Part shown: positions 1 to 7,996 of the stretch, piece by piece
Layout: every line of letters begins with the position of its first letter
How positions within the stretch are numbered: position 1 is the first letter of the stretch
Origin: Henriciella sp045287255
GTDB lineage: Bacteria; Pseudomonadota; Alphaproteobacteria; Caulobacterales; Hyphomonadaceae
DNA length: 64,000 nucleotides
Assembly (NCBI RefSeq): GCF_045287255.1
Contig: NZ_CP137142.1
Location: forward strand, 2,790,001-2,854,000
Direction: 5' to 3'
Notes under the pieces: generated by a model
The model's database searches: none
Told to the model about the DNA's origin: nothing
What the model saw: the letters and a program-made list of their open reading frames with translations, nothing else
Translations under genes and position numbers: made by a program

Positions 1-510
1 GAGATAAACCTCTCCCAAAAGCAGGCTATCGAGCAAAGCACCGTGATAGGTCCGCGATTCCAAGCTGATCTCGAACCGCTTACACAGCGCATCAAGGCTC
101 GCTGGCGCACCGGGATAGCGTTTGCGGGCGATCGCAACTGTATCGACCCAGCGAATTTCCGGGATGGGCGAACGGCCACAACGCTCAAGCTCCATATTCA
201 GGAAGCCGCGGTCAAAACTCGCATTGTGCGCAACAATCGTGGAATTGCCGACAAAATCGAGAAAGGCATCGACAATGGACGGGTCCTCAAAGGGCGGCTT
301 ATCCTGCAGGTCATCATCGGTAATCCCGGTAATCCGGATCGTGGCCTCCGAGACGGCGCGGCCCGGATTGATATAGGTCTGAAATGTCTTGCCCGTCGGG
401 ATATGGTTGATCATCTCAACCGCGCCAAGCTCGATGATGCGATCATCCTGATCCCAGTTCAGACCTGTCGTCTCCGTATCAAAGGCGATCTCTCGGATCT
501 GATCCGTCAT
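1..510 (-). CDS. dnaQ: DNA polymerase III epsilon subunit (3'-5' proofreading exonuclease), partial
   Basis: The first 170 codons are visible; the C-terminus runs off the window start. The ExoI motif is near the N-terminus (FDTETTGL, about residues 10-17), followed by a TGIT segment and the ExoII-type stretch AHNASFDRGFL, which supply acidic metal ligands of the DEDDh exonuclease family; a later VDTVAIARKRYPG segment and YHGALLDS (ExoIII His/Asp) also fit DnaQ. The protein proofreads replication errors within the Pol III core. The start ATG at 510 overlaps the coaE stop by 4 nt (ATGA), so it is the last gene of the ppsR-maf-aroE-coaE-dnaQ operon. The family call is secure; length and C-terminal tau/alpha-binding part cannot be seen. 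Confidence 0.93.
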   Translation of the reverse strand, partial: MTDQIREIAFDTETTGLNWDQDDRIIELGAVEMINHIPTGKTFQTYINPGRAVSEATIRITGITDDDLQDKPPFEDPSIVDAFLDFVGNSTIVAHNASFDRGFLNMELERCGRSPIPEIRWVDTVAIARKRYPGAPASLDALCKRFEISLESRTYHGALLDSLLLGEVYL

Positions 511-1112
511 GGCGTTTCCGTTGCTAGCTCAGTCATCAGGGCGATGATGGCCTCAACATGTGATTCTGTGAAGCTCAAACCGAAGGCTGTACTGATCACA
601 AAATCGGCTTTTGCGCGTTTATCCGCATCGGACATCTGTTTTGCGAGGATCGTTTCGAACTCGGCCTCGTCCATGGCGCCACGAGAGAGGACACGCTCAC
701 GCTGCACACTGGCAGGTGCCGTCACCACGGCGACATAGTCACAGCGTTGATCACCCCCTGTTTCGTACAGAAGCGGAATGTCCAGCACAACGAAGAGAGC
801 TTTTGCTTCCAGAGCTGATTGACGGAAAGCCAATTGTGTTTGACCGACCAAGGGATGCACGATGGCTTCAAGATCGGACATGGCCTCGGGCTTTCCGACC
901 ACGAGGTCGCGCAAAATCGCACGATCAATCCCACCATTCTTATGGGCTTCCGGAAATCTTTCGGACAAAGGTCCGACTGCAGCCCCTCCCGCCTCATAGA
1001 GTTCATGCACCGCTGCATCGGCGTCATAGACAAGGATATTCCGCTCACGGAACATATTGGCTGTCGTCGATTTTCCCATGCCAATAGAACCGGTCAAACC
1101 AAGGACAATCAT
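507..1112 (-). CDS. coaE: Dephospho-CoA kinase
   Basis: A 201-residue protein that phosphorylates the ribose 3'-OH of dephospho-CoA, the last step of coenzyme A synthesis. The N-terminus carries the P-loop GSIGMGKST (residues 8-16), followed by a conserved DADAAVHELY segment and the HPLV substrate-binding stretch typical of CoaE; LDIPLLYETG matches the lid/core region. Length is normal for the family. Its start overlaps the aroE stop by 4 nt and its stop overlaps the dnaQ start, so it is translationally coupled on both sides. Placement beside dnaQ and aroE is the usual arrangement near the origin in alphaproteobacteria. Confidence 0.96.
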   Translation of the reverse strand: MIVLGLTGSIGMGKSTTANMFRERNILVYDADAAVHELYEAGGAAVGPLSERFPEAHKNGGIDRAILRDLVVGKPEAMSDLEAIVHPLVGQTQLAFRQSALEAKALFVVLDIPLLYETGGDQRCDYVAVVTAPASVQRERVLSRGAMDEAEFETILAKQMSDADKRAKADFVISTAFGLSFTESHVEAIIALMTELATETP

Positions 1113-1930
1113 GTCAGCGTCTCCACGAGTTTACGGCAACGTTTCAGTATTTCATCCGTAGGCGGATATTCATCAAACCAAGTCTCAAAGCTCAATGCGG
1201 CTTGGGCGATAAGCATGCCTAAACCGTCAAGCGTTTGCCATCCGTGCTGTGTAGCAAAATCAAGCTGTTTCGAGGCAGCCTTGCCGTAAGAAATATCTAC
1301 GAAGAACCGATTCTGGCCTTTCGGAAGCTCCAGAATATTACCACTATGTCCGGCGCTAACCGTATTGATCACCAGATCTAAGGTATCAATTATCTGCGCC
1401 AGAGCATCTATTGATCCGTATACAGATTTACTGCCCGTTAGATCGGCTGATAAAACTTTGGCGCGGGCTTCTGTACGGTTCAGGATCGTTGGATAGATGC
1501 CTTTGGAGACCAATGCATAAACCACAGCTCGCGCTGCACCACCCGCGCCAATCACAAGGGTTTTGGGTCGGGCCTGCAAATCAACGCCGCCCCATTCCAG
1601 GGAATCGAGAAAGCCCTGAGCATCTGTATTGTGCCCCGCCCATTCGGTTTCATCTATCGGCGTTAGCGTGTTCACGGCCCCGATTTTCTGTGCGGCGTCG
1701 GTTAGATTTCTACAGGCCGCAAAAGCTGAAAGCTTGTGGGGTAGGGTGACATTGAATCCGGCGCATGACTTCTGCCGCAATGCGGCCAGAGCCGGCTCAA
1801 AATCTTCAGCCGCAATCTGGATGGCTTCATACGTCGCATCAAAGCCAGCCTCCCGAATCCAGTGATTATGAATCACAGGTGACAAGGAATGTGCGACCGG
1901 ATCGCCAATAACGCCCAAAAGCTTTGTCAT
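1109..1930 (-). CDS. aroE: Shikimate dehydrogenase (NADP+)
   Basis: A 273-residue enzyme that reduces 3-dehydroshikimate to shikimate in the aromatic amino acid pathway. Visible features are the SLSP substrate-binding motif near residue 15-18, NVTLPHK with the catalytic lysine at 66, NTDAQGF with the partner aspartate at 103, and the NADP-binding GAGGAAR at about 128-134. The stretch LGMLIAQA near the C-terminus is also typical. It overlaps maf upstream and coaE downstream by 4 nt each. No abnormal residue was seen. Confidence 0.96.
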   Translation of the reverse strand: MTKLLGVIGDPVAHSLSPVIHNHWIREAGFDATYEAIQIAAEDFEPALAALRQKSCAGFNVTLPHKLSAFAACRNLTDAAQKIGAVNTLTPIDETEWAGHNTDAQGFLDSLEWGGVDLQARPKTLVIGAGGAARAVVYALVSKGIYPTILNRTEARAKVLSADLTGSKSVYGSIDALAQIIDTLDLVINTVSAGHSGNILELPKGQNRFFVDISYGKAASKQLDFATQHGWQTLDGLGMLIAQAALSFETWFDEYPPTDEILKRCRKLVETLT

Positions 1931-2526
1931 GTGATCAGCAGTCCGCGTGTTCGGAAATAATCAAGCAAAGGCAAAAGCGGTAAACCAAGGATCGAAAAGA
2001 AATCGCCTTCAATCTTAGTGAACAATTGCGCGCCGCGCCCTTCAAGTTGATAGGCTCCGACTGTGGATAAGAGGGCATCACCACACTGAGCGACATAATT
2101 CTCGATAAAATCTTCACTCAGCGGTCGAACTGTCAGTTTTGGACGAGCCAAATGGCGCCAGATCGGTTGTCCGTTCTCTGCAATCAGAATGGCAGTTTCG
2201 AGTGTATGCGTTTTACCCGAAAGCTTGCGCAAATGGTCTTTGGCCGCCTCAAGCGTTGGCGGCTTATCAAACCCTTCCCCTTCAAGGCTAAGCATTTGAT
2301 CCCCTGCGATCACCAGGCCAGGTTCAACAGAAGAGACTTTTATCGCCTTCATCTCTGCCAGATGCATGGCCTGATCCCGAATGCTGACGCCGCGCGCCCG
2401 CATATTCTGCTTCAGCGCATCCTCATCAACATTCGGTTTGATCGATATGGCCTGAACCCCGGCGCTTTCCAAAACCTGTCGCCGTGACGCGCTGCCAGAA
2501 GCCAGAATGATCTGTGTTTGTGTCAT
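1927..2526 (-). CDS. maf: Maf-family nucleoside triphosphate pyrophosphatase
   Basis: A 199-residue protein of the Maf family, which hydrolyses non-canonical or modified NTPs to NMP plus pyrophosphate. It begins with the family signature ASGSASRRQVLESAG; the AGDQM stretch supplies the catalytic aspartate and is followed by FDKP. The subfamily (dTTP/UTP versus m7GTP specificity) cannot be assigned confidently by eye. It sits between ppsR and aroE with 4-nt overlaps on both sides. Confidence 0.9.
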   Translation of the reverse strand: MTQTQIILASGSASRRQVLESAGVQAISIKPNVDEDALKQNMRARGVSIRDQAMHLAEMKAIKVSSVEPGLVIAGDQMLSLEGEGFDKPPTLEAAKDHLRKLSGKTHTLETAILIAENGQPIWRHLARPKLTVRPLSEDFIENYVAQCGDALLSTVGAYQLEGRGAQLFTKIEGDFFSILGLPLLPLLDYFRTRGLLIT

Positions 2527-3365
2527 GACCAGCCCCGGCGCTCGTTCAATTTATTCAGGATCGCAGCCGCGGTTTCCTCAACACTGCGGCGCGAAACATC
2601 AATCACTGGCCACTTATTGCGCTGAAACAGGCGCGCAGCCTCCGTGACTTCTGCGCGAACAGCTTCCTGGTCAACATAATCGGTCACACCATCGGCTTTC
2701 ATAGAGCGAAGCCGGTTCCCACGGATTTGCAGAAGACGATCAATGCTGATTTTCAAACCAATAATCATCGGGCTTTTCAATTCAAACAATTGGGGGGGCG
2801 GGGGAACGCCCGGCACAAGCGGGATATTTCCAGCTTTAACGCCCCGATTGGCGAGATAGACACAGGTTGGTGTCTTTGAGGTTCGACTGACCCCAAGGAT
2901 CACGACATCAGCATCCTCAAGACCGCTGACATTTTGTCCATCATCATGGGCGAGCGCAAAATCAATCGCGGAAATGCGCTGGAAATAATCCTCGGTCAGA
3001 GCGTGTTGCCCCGCGACGCGTTCCGTAGCGGCGAGGCCCAGATGGCGTGAAAGCATATGGATTGAGGCATCCAGAACCGGAAGCGTTTGAATCCCGCGCT
3101 GGCGGCAAAACTGCTCGAGCTTACGACGTAAAGTTTCGTCAGAAATTGTATACCAAACGACACCGGGGGCTGCTTCAATCTCGGCCATGACTCGTTCAAG
3201 CTGCCTATCTGAGCGCACAAGATAGTAATTGTGTTCCAGTGGAATTGTGCGATCAAACTGAGCCACAGCCGCCCGCATCACCGCATTCAGTGTCTCCCCA
3301 GTGGAATCAGAGACAAGGTGCACATTGAAATAGATTGCTGGCCGGGACTGCGATGAAACATTCAT
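2523..3365 (-). CDS. ppsR: Pyruvate,phosphate dikinase / PEP synthase regulatory protein (DUF299)
   Basis: A 280-residue bifunctional kinase/pyrophosphorylase that inactivates PPDK or PEP synthase by ADP-dependent phosphorylation and restores it by phosphorolysis. It starts with the family segment HLVSDSTGETL (about residues 16-26) and has the P-loop-like GVSRTSKT at 158-165, followed by YLANRG and NIPLVPG. It is the first gene of the minus-strand operon and reads away from the putative oriC. In Caulobacter the origin lies between this gene family and hemE, which is exactly the arrangement here. Whether the target is PPDK or PpsA cannot be told from this window. Confidence 0.93.
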   Translation of the reverse strand: MNVSSQSRPAIYFNVHLVSDSTGETLNAVMRAAVAQFDRTIPLEHNYYLVRSDRQLERVMAEIEAAPGVVWYTISDETLRRKLEQFCRQRGIQTLPVLDASIHMLSRHLGLAATERVAGQHALTEDYFQRISAIDFALAHDDGQNVSGLEDADVVILGVSRTSKTPTCVYLANRGVKAGNIPLVPGVPPPPQLFELKSPMIIGLKISIDRLLQIRGNRLRSMKADGVTDYVDQEAVRAEVTEAARLFQRNKWPVIDVSRRSVEETAAAILNKLNERRGWS

Positions 3366-3404
3366 AGAGCTGCTTTGCCCTGCCTGCCCATTTTGGACAA
3401 GCCA

Positions 3405-3423
3405 TGTGGATGACTGTGGATAA
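3405..3423 (-). promoter_or_regulatory. Pair of DnaA boxes
   Basis: Two 9-mers stand one base apart in the same orientation. Read on the minus strand they are TTATCCACA (3423-3415, the perfect consensus) and TCATCCACA (3413-3405, one mismatch). They lie 40-60 bp upstream of ppsR inside the origin gap and are the strongest initiator sites in it. Confidence 0.8.
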
Positions 3424-3466
3424 GTGAATTTGCCGTTTTAACCCCGAAAAATACCCACAAGTTCAA

Positions 3467-3513
3467 GAATCTGACTCCAAATGATCCGCTCGCGTTCCTC
3501 TGGAGTCAGATTC
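3467..3513. repeat. 13-bp perfect inverted repeat with four GANTC sites
   Basis: GAATCTGACTCCA at 3467-3479 is mirrored exactly by TGGAGTCAGATTC at 3501-3513 around a 21-bp spacer. Each arm holds two GANTC sites (GAATC 3467-3471, GACTC 3473-3477, GAGTC 3503-3507, GATTC 3509-3513). GANTC is the target of the alphaproteobacterial methyltransferase CcrM. The spacer contains TGATCC (3482-3487), resembling the moderate-affinity DnaA G-boxes of Caulobacter. Confidence 0.85.
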
Positions 3514-3519
3514 ACGTTG

Positions 3520-3534
3520 TTAACACTTTATTTA
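3520..3534. promoter_or_regulatory. Near-consensus CtrA box
   Basis: TTAA (3520-3523), seven bases, TTTA (3531-3534): one mismatch to the CtrA site TTAA-N7-TTAA. It stands 17 bp before a perfect box and just after the GANTC inverted repeat, so it may be part of a CtrA-bound origin segment. Confidence 0.55.
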
Positions 3535-3550
3535 CCAATGATTCAGTTGG

Positions 3551-3565
3551 TTAACACATTGTTAA
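3551..3565. promoter_or_regulatory. Perfect CtrA box in the origin
   Basis: TTAACACATTGTTAA fits TTAA-N7-TTAA exactly (3551-3554, 3562-3565). CtrA binding in the Caulobacter origin blocks initiation in swarmer cells; the same location between ppsR and hemE suggests the same use here. It could equally control hemE transcription, since hemE starts 130 bp downstream. Confidence 0.75.
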
Positions 3566-3695
3566 CTATTGGAAAGCCTGTGCAAAGGCTGTGGACAGGT
3601 CTGGACAAATCATTTGTCGCATAGTTTTCCACCCAATCCCTCTGCTTAATAATAATGATTCCATCAAAAATGATGTCTGGGATTTGGAGAGCACT

Positions 3696-4736
3696 ATGCC
3701 GCAACTGACGCAAAGCCGTTTTATAGACACGCTCTCTGGGCAAATTTCACGTCCAGTTCCTATCTGGATGATGAGACAAGCGGGGCGTCATCTCCCAGAA
3801 TATCTGGAGCTTCGCGCTCAGGCAAAAGACTTTCTGGACTTTTGCTATTCCCCTTCAATGGCAGCAGAAGCCACCCTTCAGCCGATCCGCCGCTATGGCA
3901 TGGACGCAGCGATCTTGTTTGCAGATATTTTGTTGATCCTGGATGTCCTCGGCCTGGATGTGAAGTTTGAAAAGGGTGTTGGCCCTATCGTACAAAAGGT
4001 CGAAACGGCTGATGACCTTAAAACTGTTACGATTGAAAAGGCGGTTCAAAGGCTTTCACCCGTCTATGAAACGGTTGATCGGGTTCGGGGCAGTCTCGAC
4101 AGTGATAAGGCTCTGATTGGTTTTTGTGGCGCGCCTTGGACCGTGGCGCTTTACGCCATTGAAGGACGCGGGGGCACGGATAAGAGCCAGGCTCGGATTT
4201 GGGCATATCAGAAACCCGATACGTTGCAGGACTTGCTCAATGTGCTGATCGAAGCGAGTGCCCATTACCTTAAGGCGCAGGTGGATGCTGGCGCAAACGC
4301 GCTGATGATTTTTGAATCCTGGGCGGAAGGCTTGCCGAGTAATTTGATGGATTCTTTGGTCATAGGTCCGAATGCGAGACTGGTCGCCCGCCTGCGTGAG
4401 CTGGGTGTGACGGTTCCGGTGATCGGCTTCCCGCGTGGCGGGGCAACCAAGCTGCCCGATTATGTGAAATCAGTCCCGATTAATGGGGTTGGTCTCGATA
4501 CTGCCGTCGATCCAGCCTTTGTGAATGAGACTTTGCCAAAGGATATCGCGGTACAGGGGCATCTTGATCCGCTATTGCTGATTGCTGGCGGAAAGATGAT
4601 GGAAGACCGCGTGGTTGAAATCCTCGAAGCCTATCGGGATCGCCCGCATGTCTTTAATCTCGGTCATGGCGTTACCCCACAAGCGTCAATTGCCAATGTT
4701 GAGCGAGTCGTGCAGATCATTCGTGAATGGTCTTAG
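3696..4736 (+). CDS. hemE: Uroporphyrinogen decarboxylase
   Basis: A 346-residue enzyme that converts uroporphyrinogen III to coproporphyrinogen III in haem synthesis. The N-terminal signature PVPIWMMRQAGRHLPEYLELR supplies the substrate-binding arginines R27 and R31; GFCGAPWTVALYAIEG and the C-terminal NLGHGVTP segment are also conserved. An in-frame GTG at 3591 would add 35 residues unlike the family, so the ATG at 3696, with a GGAGAG-like sequence upstream, is preferred. It is the first plus-strand gene right of the putative origin, as in Caulobacter. Confidence 0.95.
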   Translation: MPQLTQSRFIDTLSGQISRPVPIWMMRQAGRHLPEYLELRAQAKDFLDFCYSPSMAAEATLQPIRRYGMDAAILFADILLILDVLGLDVKFEKGVGPIVQKVETADDLKTVTIEKAVQRLSPVYETVDRVRGSLDSDKALIGFCGAPWTVALYAIEGRGGTDKSQARIWAYQKPDTLQDLLNVLIEASAHYLKAQVDAGANALMIFESWAEGLPSNLMDSLVIGPNARLVARLRELGVTVPVIGFPRGGATKLPDYVKSVPINGVGLDTAVDPAFVNETLPKDIAVQGHLDPLLLIAGGKMMEDRVVEILEAYRDRPHVFNLGHGVTPQASIANVERVVQIIREWS

Positions 4737-4755
4737 GGGCTGAAGGACAAGGTTG

Positions 4756-5199
4756 ATGGTTGGCGATCCGTATTTCTGGCTGAAAGCTGTGCATCTGATT
4801 TTCATGGTCGCCTTCATTGCGGCGATGGTGATTTATCCGCGCTACAAGCTTCATCAGCTAAAGTCTGCGCCAGGTGAACCCTTGTTTGAGACGATGAAGG
4901 ATGCCTCGGCGATGTTGCGCAAGATCATCCTCAATCCGTCAATTGTTATTTTGTGGCTCGCCGGACTTGGGATGATCGCTCTACAGCCTTCTGTTATTAC
5001 AGGGCCGGGTGCAGGGTGGCTGCATTTGAAACTGGTTTTGGTCCTCGGACTGAGCGGTTTGCATGGCTATTTCATCTCAATCGGAAAGAAAATTGATAAG
5101 GGCATGGAGATTAGTCCGCGTGCTCTGAAGATGCTTAATGAGTTACCATTCATTCTGATGATTTTTGTGATTTTGCTCGCGGTGTTGCGACCCTTCTAA
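4756..5199 (+). CDS. hemJ: Protoporphyrinogen IX oxidase, HemJ type
   Basis: A 147-residue membrane protein of the HemJ/UPF0093 family, which oxidises protoporphyrinogen IX to protoporphyrin IX. It has about four hydrophobic segments and the two conserved functional residues, His13 in KAVHLI and Lys92 in WLHLKLVLV. TTG at 4753 directly precedes the ATG at 4756; the ATG is taken with AAGG upstream. It follows hemE by 19 bp, so the two haem genes are probably co-transcribed. Confidence 0.9.
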   Translation: MVGDPYFWLKAVHLIFMVAFIAAMVIYPRYKLHQLKSAPGEPLFETMKDASAMLRKIILNPSIVILWLAGLGMIALQPSVITGPGAGWLHLKLVLVLGLSGLHGYFISIGKKIDKGMEISPRALKMLNELPFILMIFVILLAVLRPF

Positions 5200-5208
5200 A
5201 GCTTAAAG

Positions 5209-5270
5209 CTATTGCCTCTTGACCTTTTGGCTCGCTCAGCACATCTAGAGTTAAAGCCGTAAGGCAATAG
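5209..5270. repeat. 9-bp inverted repeat in the hemJ-rho gap
   Basis: CTATTGCCT (5209-5217) is mirrored by AGGCAATAG (5262-5270), enclosing 44 bp that include a TTGACC hexamer at about 5219-5224. The gap leads to rho, a gene commonly autoregulated in its leader. The pairing may be incidental. Confidence 0.35.
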
Positions 5271-5318
5271 GTGCGTCCGCACCGCTTTCTTCTTATAAAA
5301 ATTCGGAAACCAGATCCC

Positions 5319-6614
5319 ATGGCGGACACTGATGTAGAGATCGACCTGCCGTCGCAGGTTTATATCGGCGAACTTAAAGCAAAATCACCAACCGAGCTTT
5401 TGGCCTATGCTGAAATGCTGGAAGTTGAAAATGCATCCTCCCTGCGAACGCAGGATATGCTATTTGCGATCCTGAAGGAGCTTGCCGAACAGGAAGTCAG
5501 TATTATTGGCCGCGGTGTTCTGGAAGTCCTTCAGGATGGTTTTGGTTTCCTCCGCTCACCTGAGTCAAATTATCTCGCTGGGCCTGACGATATCTATGTC
5601 AGCCCGGAAGTTTTGAAGAAAGCGGGTCTGAAAACTGGCGATACAGTCGAAGGCGCGATTGCCGAGCCGGGTGAAAATGAGCGCTATTTTGCTCTGACCG
5701 ATGTTTCTTCGATCAATTTCGAAGACCCCGAGAAGGCGCGCCAGAAAGTTCATTTCGATAACCTTACACCGCTCTACCCAGAAGAGCGTCTGGTTATGGA
5801 AGGACGCGATCCGACCAAGAAAGACCGGTCAGGCCGCGTCATCGATATCGTTTCTCCGATTGGTAAGGGCCAGCGCGCCTTGATTGTGGCACCGCCGCGC
5901 ACCGGTAAGACTGTTCTGCTGCAGAATATTGCCGCTTCGATCGAAGAAAATCATCCCGAATGCTACCTTCTCGTTCTGCTGATTGATGAGCGCCCGGAAG
6001 AGGTGACAGATATGAAACGCTCGGTGAAAGGTGAGGTTATTTCCTCAACCTTTGATGAGCCATCGACCCGTCACGTTGCTGTGGCTGAGATGGTGATTGA
6101 GAAAGCCAAGCGCCTGGTCGAACATGGCCGCGATGTCGTCATCCTGCTCGACTCGATTACACGTCTGGGCCGCGCCTATAACACGACTGTCCCAAGCTCG
6201 GGTAAAGTCCTGACTGGGGGTGTTGATGCCAATGCTCTACAGCGTCCAAAACGTTTCTTCGGTGCGGCGCGAAATGTTGAAGGTGGTGGATCGCTCACAA
6301 TCATCGCAACCGCACTGATTGATACAGGTTCGCGGATGGATGAAGTGATCTTTGAAGAGTTTAAGGGCACCGGTAACTCTGAAATTGTTCTGGACCGTAA
6401 AGTTGCAGATAAGCGGACTTTCCCAGCCATGGACATCATGAAGTCAGGGACCCGGAAAGAAGAACTCATCACAGATAAAGCGCAGCTTCAGAAAATTTAT
6501 GTCCTGCGCCGTATCCTGAACCCGATGGGTACCGCGGATGCGATCGACTTCCTGCTTGATAAGCTGAAGCAAACCAAGACGAACGATGAATTCTTCGAAG
6601 CGATGAAGAACTAA
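5319..6614 (+). CDS. rho: Transcription termination factor Rho
   Basis: A 431-residue hexameric RNA helicase that ends transcription. The N-terminal domain and cold-shock-like RNA-binding fold (GVLEVLQDGFGFLRS) are followed by the ATPase core with Walker A APPRTGKT at residues 191-198, Walker B VVILLDSITRLGRAYN, and the Q-loop/R-loop region SSGKVLTGGVDANAL. A GTG at 5271 gives a longer frame, but the start ATG at 5319 matches usual Rho N-termini. It is followed after 14 bp by mnmE. Confidence 0.96.
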   Translation: MADTDVEIDLPSQVYIGELKAKSPTELLAYAEMLEVENASSLRTQDMLFAILKELAEQEVSIIGRGVLEVLQDGFGFLRSPESNYLAGPDDIYVSPEVLKKAGLKTGDTVEGAIAEPGENERYFALTDVSSINFEDPEKARQKVHFDNLTPLYPEERLVMEGRDPTKKDRSGRVIDIVSPIGKGQRALIVAPPRTGKTVLLQNIAASIEENHPECYLLVLLIDERPEEVTDMKRSVKGEVISSTFDEPSTRHVAVAEMVIEKAKRLVEHGRDVVILLDSITRLGRAYNTTVPSSGKVLTGGVDANALQRPKRFFGAARNVEGGGSLTIIATALIDTGSRMDEVIFEEFKGTGNSEIVLDRKVADKRTFPAMDIMKSGTRKEELITDKAQLQKIYVLRRILNPMGTADAIDFLLDKLKQTKTNDEFFEAMKN

Positions 6615-6628
6615 GCGGAGAATCTGCG

Positions 6629-7960
6629 ATGGCGGAGAACGCCAGCCAGGATACAATTTGCGCACTTGCCTCAGGGCCGCCTCCAGCGGCCCTTTGTGTT
6701 ATTCGGCTTTCAGGTCCGCAGACGATTGCGATCGCTGAATCATGTCTCAAGGAGGGGTGTCCTGATGCGGGTGAGTCTCGCCTTTCTACAATGATTGCTA
6801 CAGATGGGGCGATTATTGATAAATGTGTCACGACGTTCTTTGCGAACCCAAAAAGCTATACAGGCGAAGATGTTGTCGAATTCTCCGTTCATGGCGGCGC
6901 GTATATTGTTCAAAGAGTGCTTGAGCGTCTGACAGAACTCGGCGCGAGACTGGCAGAACCTGGCGAGTTTACGCGTCGCGCCTTTGAGTCCGGAAAGCTT
7001 GATCTGACCCAAGCCGAGGCGGTTGCAGATTTAATCGATGCTGAATCTGCCGCGCAGCACCACAATGCGATGGCACAATTGGGCGGGAGCCTCAGTGGCA
7101 TTTATGAAGGCTGGCACAAGAAGCTCGCAAAGACACTCGCCTCCATGGAAATCTATATCGACTTTCCAGACGAGGGCGATATTGGGGATGAGGTGACCGA
7201 ACCAGCCCTAGAGGCAATCGCAACACTTAAAACCGAGTTTCAGAAAGCTCTCGATGAAAGTGATGGCGCAGAGCGAGTGCGCGATGGATTTCTCGTTGCG
7301 ATTATGGGCCCGCCAAATGCTGGGAAGTCGTCCTTGCTCAACGCGATTGCTGGGCGAGATGCTGCGATTGTTACAGAAATCGCTGGAACGACGCGGGACT
7401 TTGTCGAAGTCCGAAAAGTGATCGGACCTTATCTTGTGCTCTTTTCAGATACAGCGGGTCTACGGGAAACGGATGATATTGTTGAGGCGGAAGGGATCCG
7501 GCGGACAAGAGCACGAGGCCGGGAGGCCGATTTGCGCATCTGGCTCTCACCATTAGATGAGACTGACTTTGAGGGGGTAGAGACTTCTGATCAGGATATT
7601 CTGGTCACCTCCAAGATTGATCTTGGCCAGCCACAAAATGTTTCACGTGAAACATTTCAGCTCTCAGTCAAGACGGGAGAAGGTCTCAAAGAATTACTGG
7701 GTGAGATCGAAAACCGACTGGTCCGATTGGCCAAACCACAGGTCTCACCAGGCCTGACCCAACTTCGGCATCGTCGAGCGATTGAATCTGCTCTGCAACA
7801 TTTGAACTCGGCCGAAATGGCTTTGAGAAATGGAATTGGATTTGAGCTTGCAGCAGAGGATATGCGTCTTTCTGCTCGCTCCATCGAGTCTTTAACAGGC
7901 CATCTCGATGTCGAGCATGTGCTGGACTCTATCTTTTCTGACTTTTGTATCGGAAAATAG
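6629..7960 (+). CDS. mnmE: tRNA uridine-5-carboxymethylaminomethyl modification GTPase MnmE
   Basis: A 443-residue GTPase that with MnmG installs the carboxymethylaminomethyl group on wobble U34. It starts with an N-terminal formyl-folate-binding domain (TICALASGPPPAALCVIRLSGP), has the G1 motif GPPNAGKSS at 230-238, G2 TTRD, G3 DTAG, and ends in the invariant FCIGK with the catalytic cysteine. The G4 motif reads TSKID rather than NKID, a mild deviation. A perfect parS site lies inside the gene at 7639-7654, where it encodes NVSRETF. Confidence 0.95.
   Translation: MAENASQDTICALASGPPPAALCVIRLSGPQTIAIAESCLKEGCPDAGESRLSTMIATDGAIIDKCVTTFFANPKSYTGEDVVEFSVHGGAYIVQRVLERLTELGARLAEPGEFTRRAFESGKLDLTQAEAVADLIDAESAAQHHNAMAQLGGSLSGIYEGWHKKLAKTLASMEIYIDFPDEGDIGDEVTEPALEAIATLKTEFQKALDESDGAERVRDGFLVAIMGPPNAGKSSLLNAIAGRDAAIVTEIAGTTRDFVEVRKVIGPYLVLFSDTAGLRETDDIVEAEGIRRTRARGREADLRIWLSPLDETDFEGVETSDQDILVTSKIDLGQPQNVSRETFQLSVKTGEGLKELLGEIENRLVRLAKPQVSPGLTQLRHRRAIESALQHLNSAEMALRNGIGFELAAEDMRLSARSIESLTGHLDVEHVLDSIFSDFCIGK
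7639..7654. promoter_or_regulatory. parS: parS site 1 (in mnmE)
   Basis: TGTTTCACGTGAAACA is the exact 16-bp bacterial parS consensus; flanking bases extend the palindrome to 22 bp (7636-7657). ParB loads here and spreads. It lies about 4 kb from the putative oriC and 2.8 kb from parA. Confidence 0.95.
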
Positions 7961-7996
7961 AGCTTACATCAGGCGCAGATTTCCAGAGGGATAATC

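Larger units (their letters stand above)
3366..3695. other. oriC: Probable chromosomal replication origin (oriC, Caulobacter type)
   Basis: This 330-bp non-coding gap lies between the divergent ppsR and hemE genes, the site of Cori in Caulobacter. It contains two adjacent DnaA-type boxes (3405-3413 and perfect TTATCCACA reverse complement at 3415-3423), weaker boxes near 3452-3460, 3590-3598 and 3625-3633, a perfect CtrA box, a second near-perfect one, six GANTC sites, and an A+T-rich stretch at about 3646-3674 that could unwind. The parABS locus lies 4-9 kb away, as expected. Origin activity is inferred; the motifs and synteny are directly visible. Confidence 0.85.

Noticed and set aside
5271..5318. 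Longer Rho N-terminus from GTG 5271
   Set aside because: The 16 added residues (basic, hydrophobic) do not look like Rho; ATG 5319 gives the usual start.
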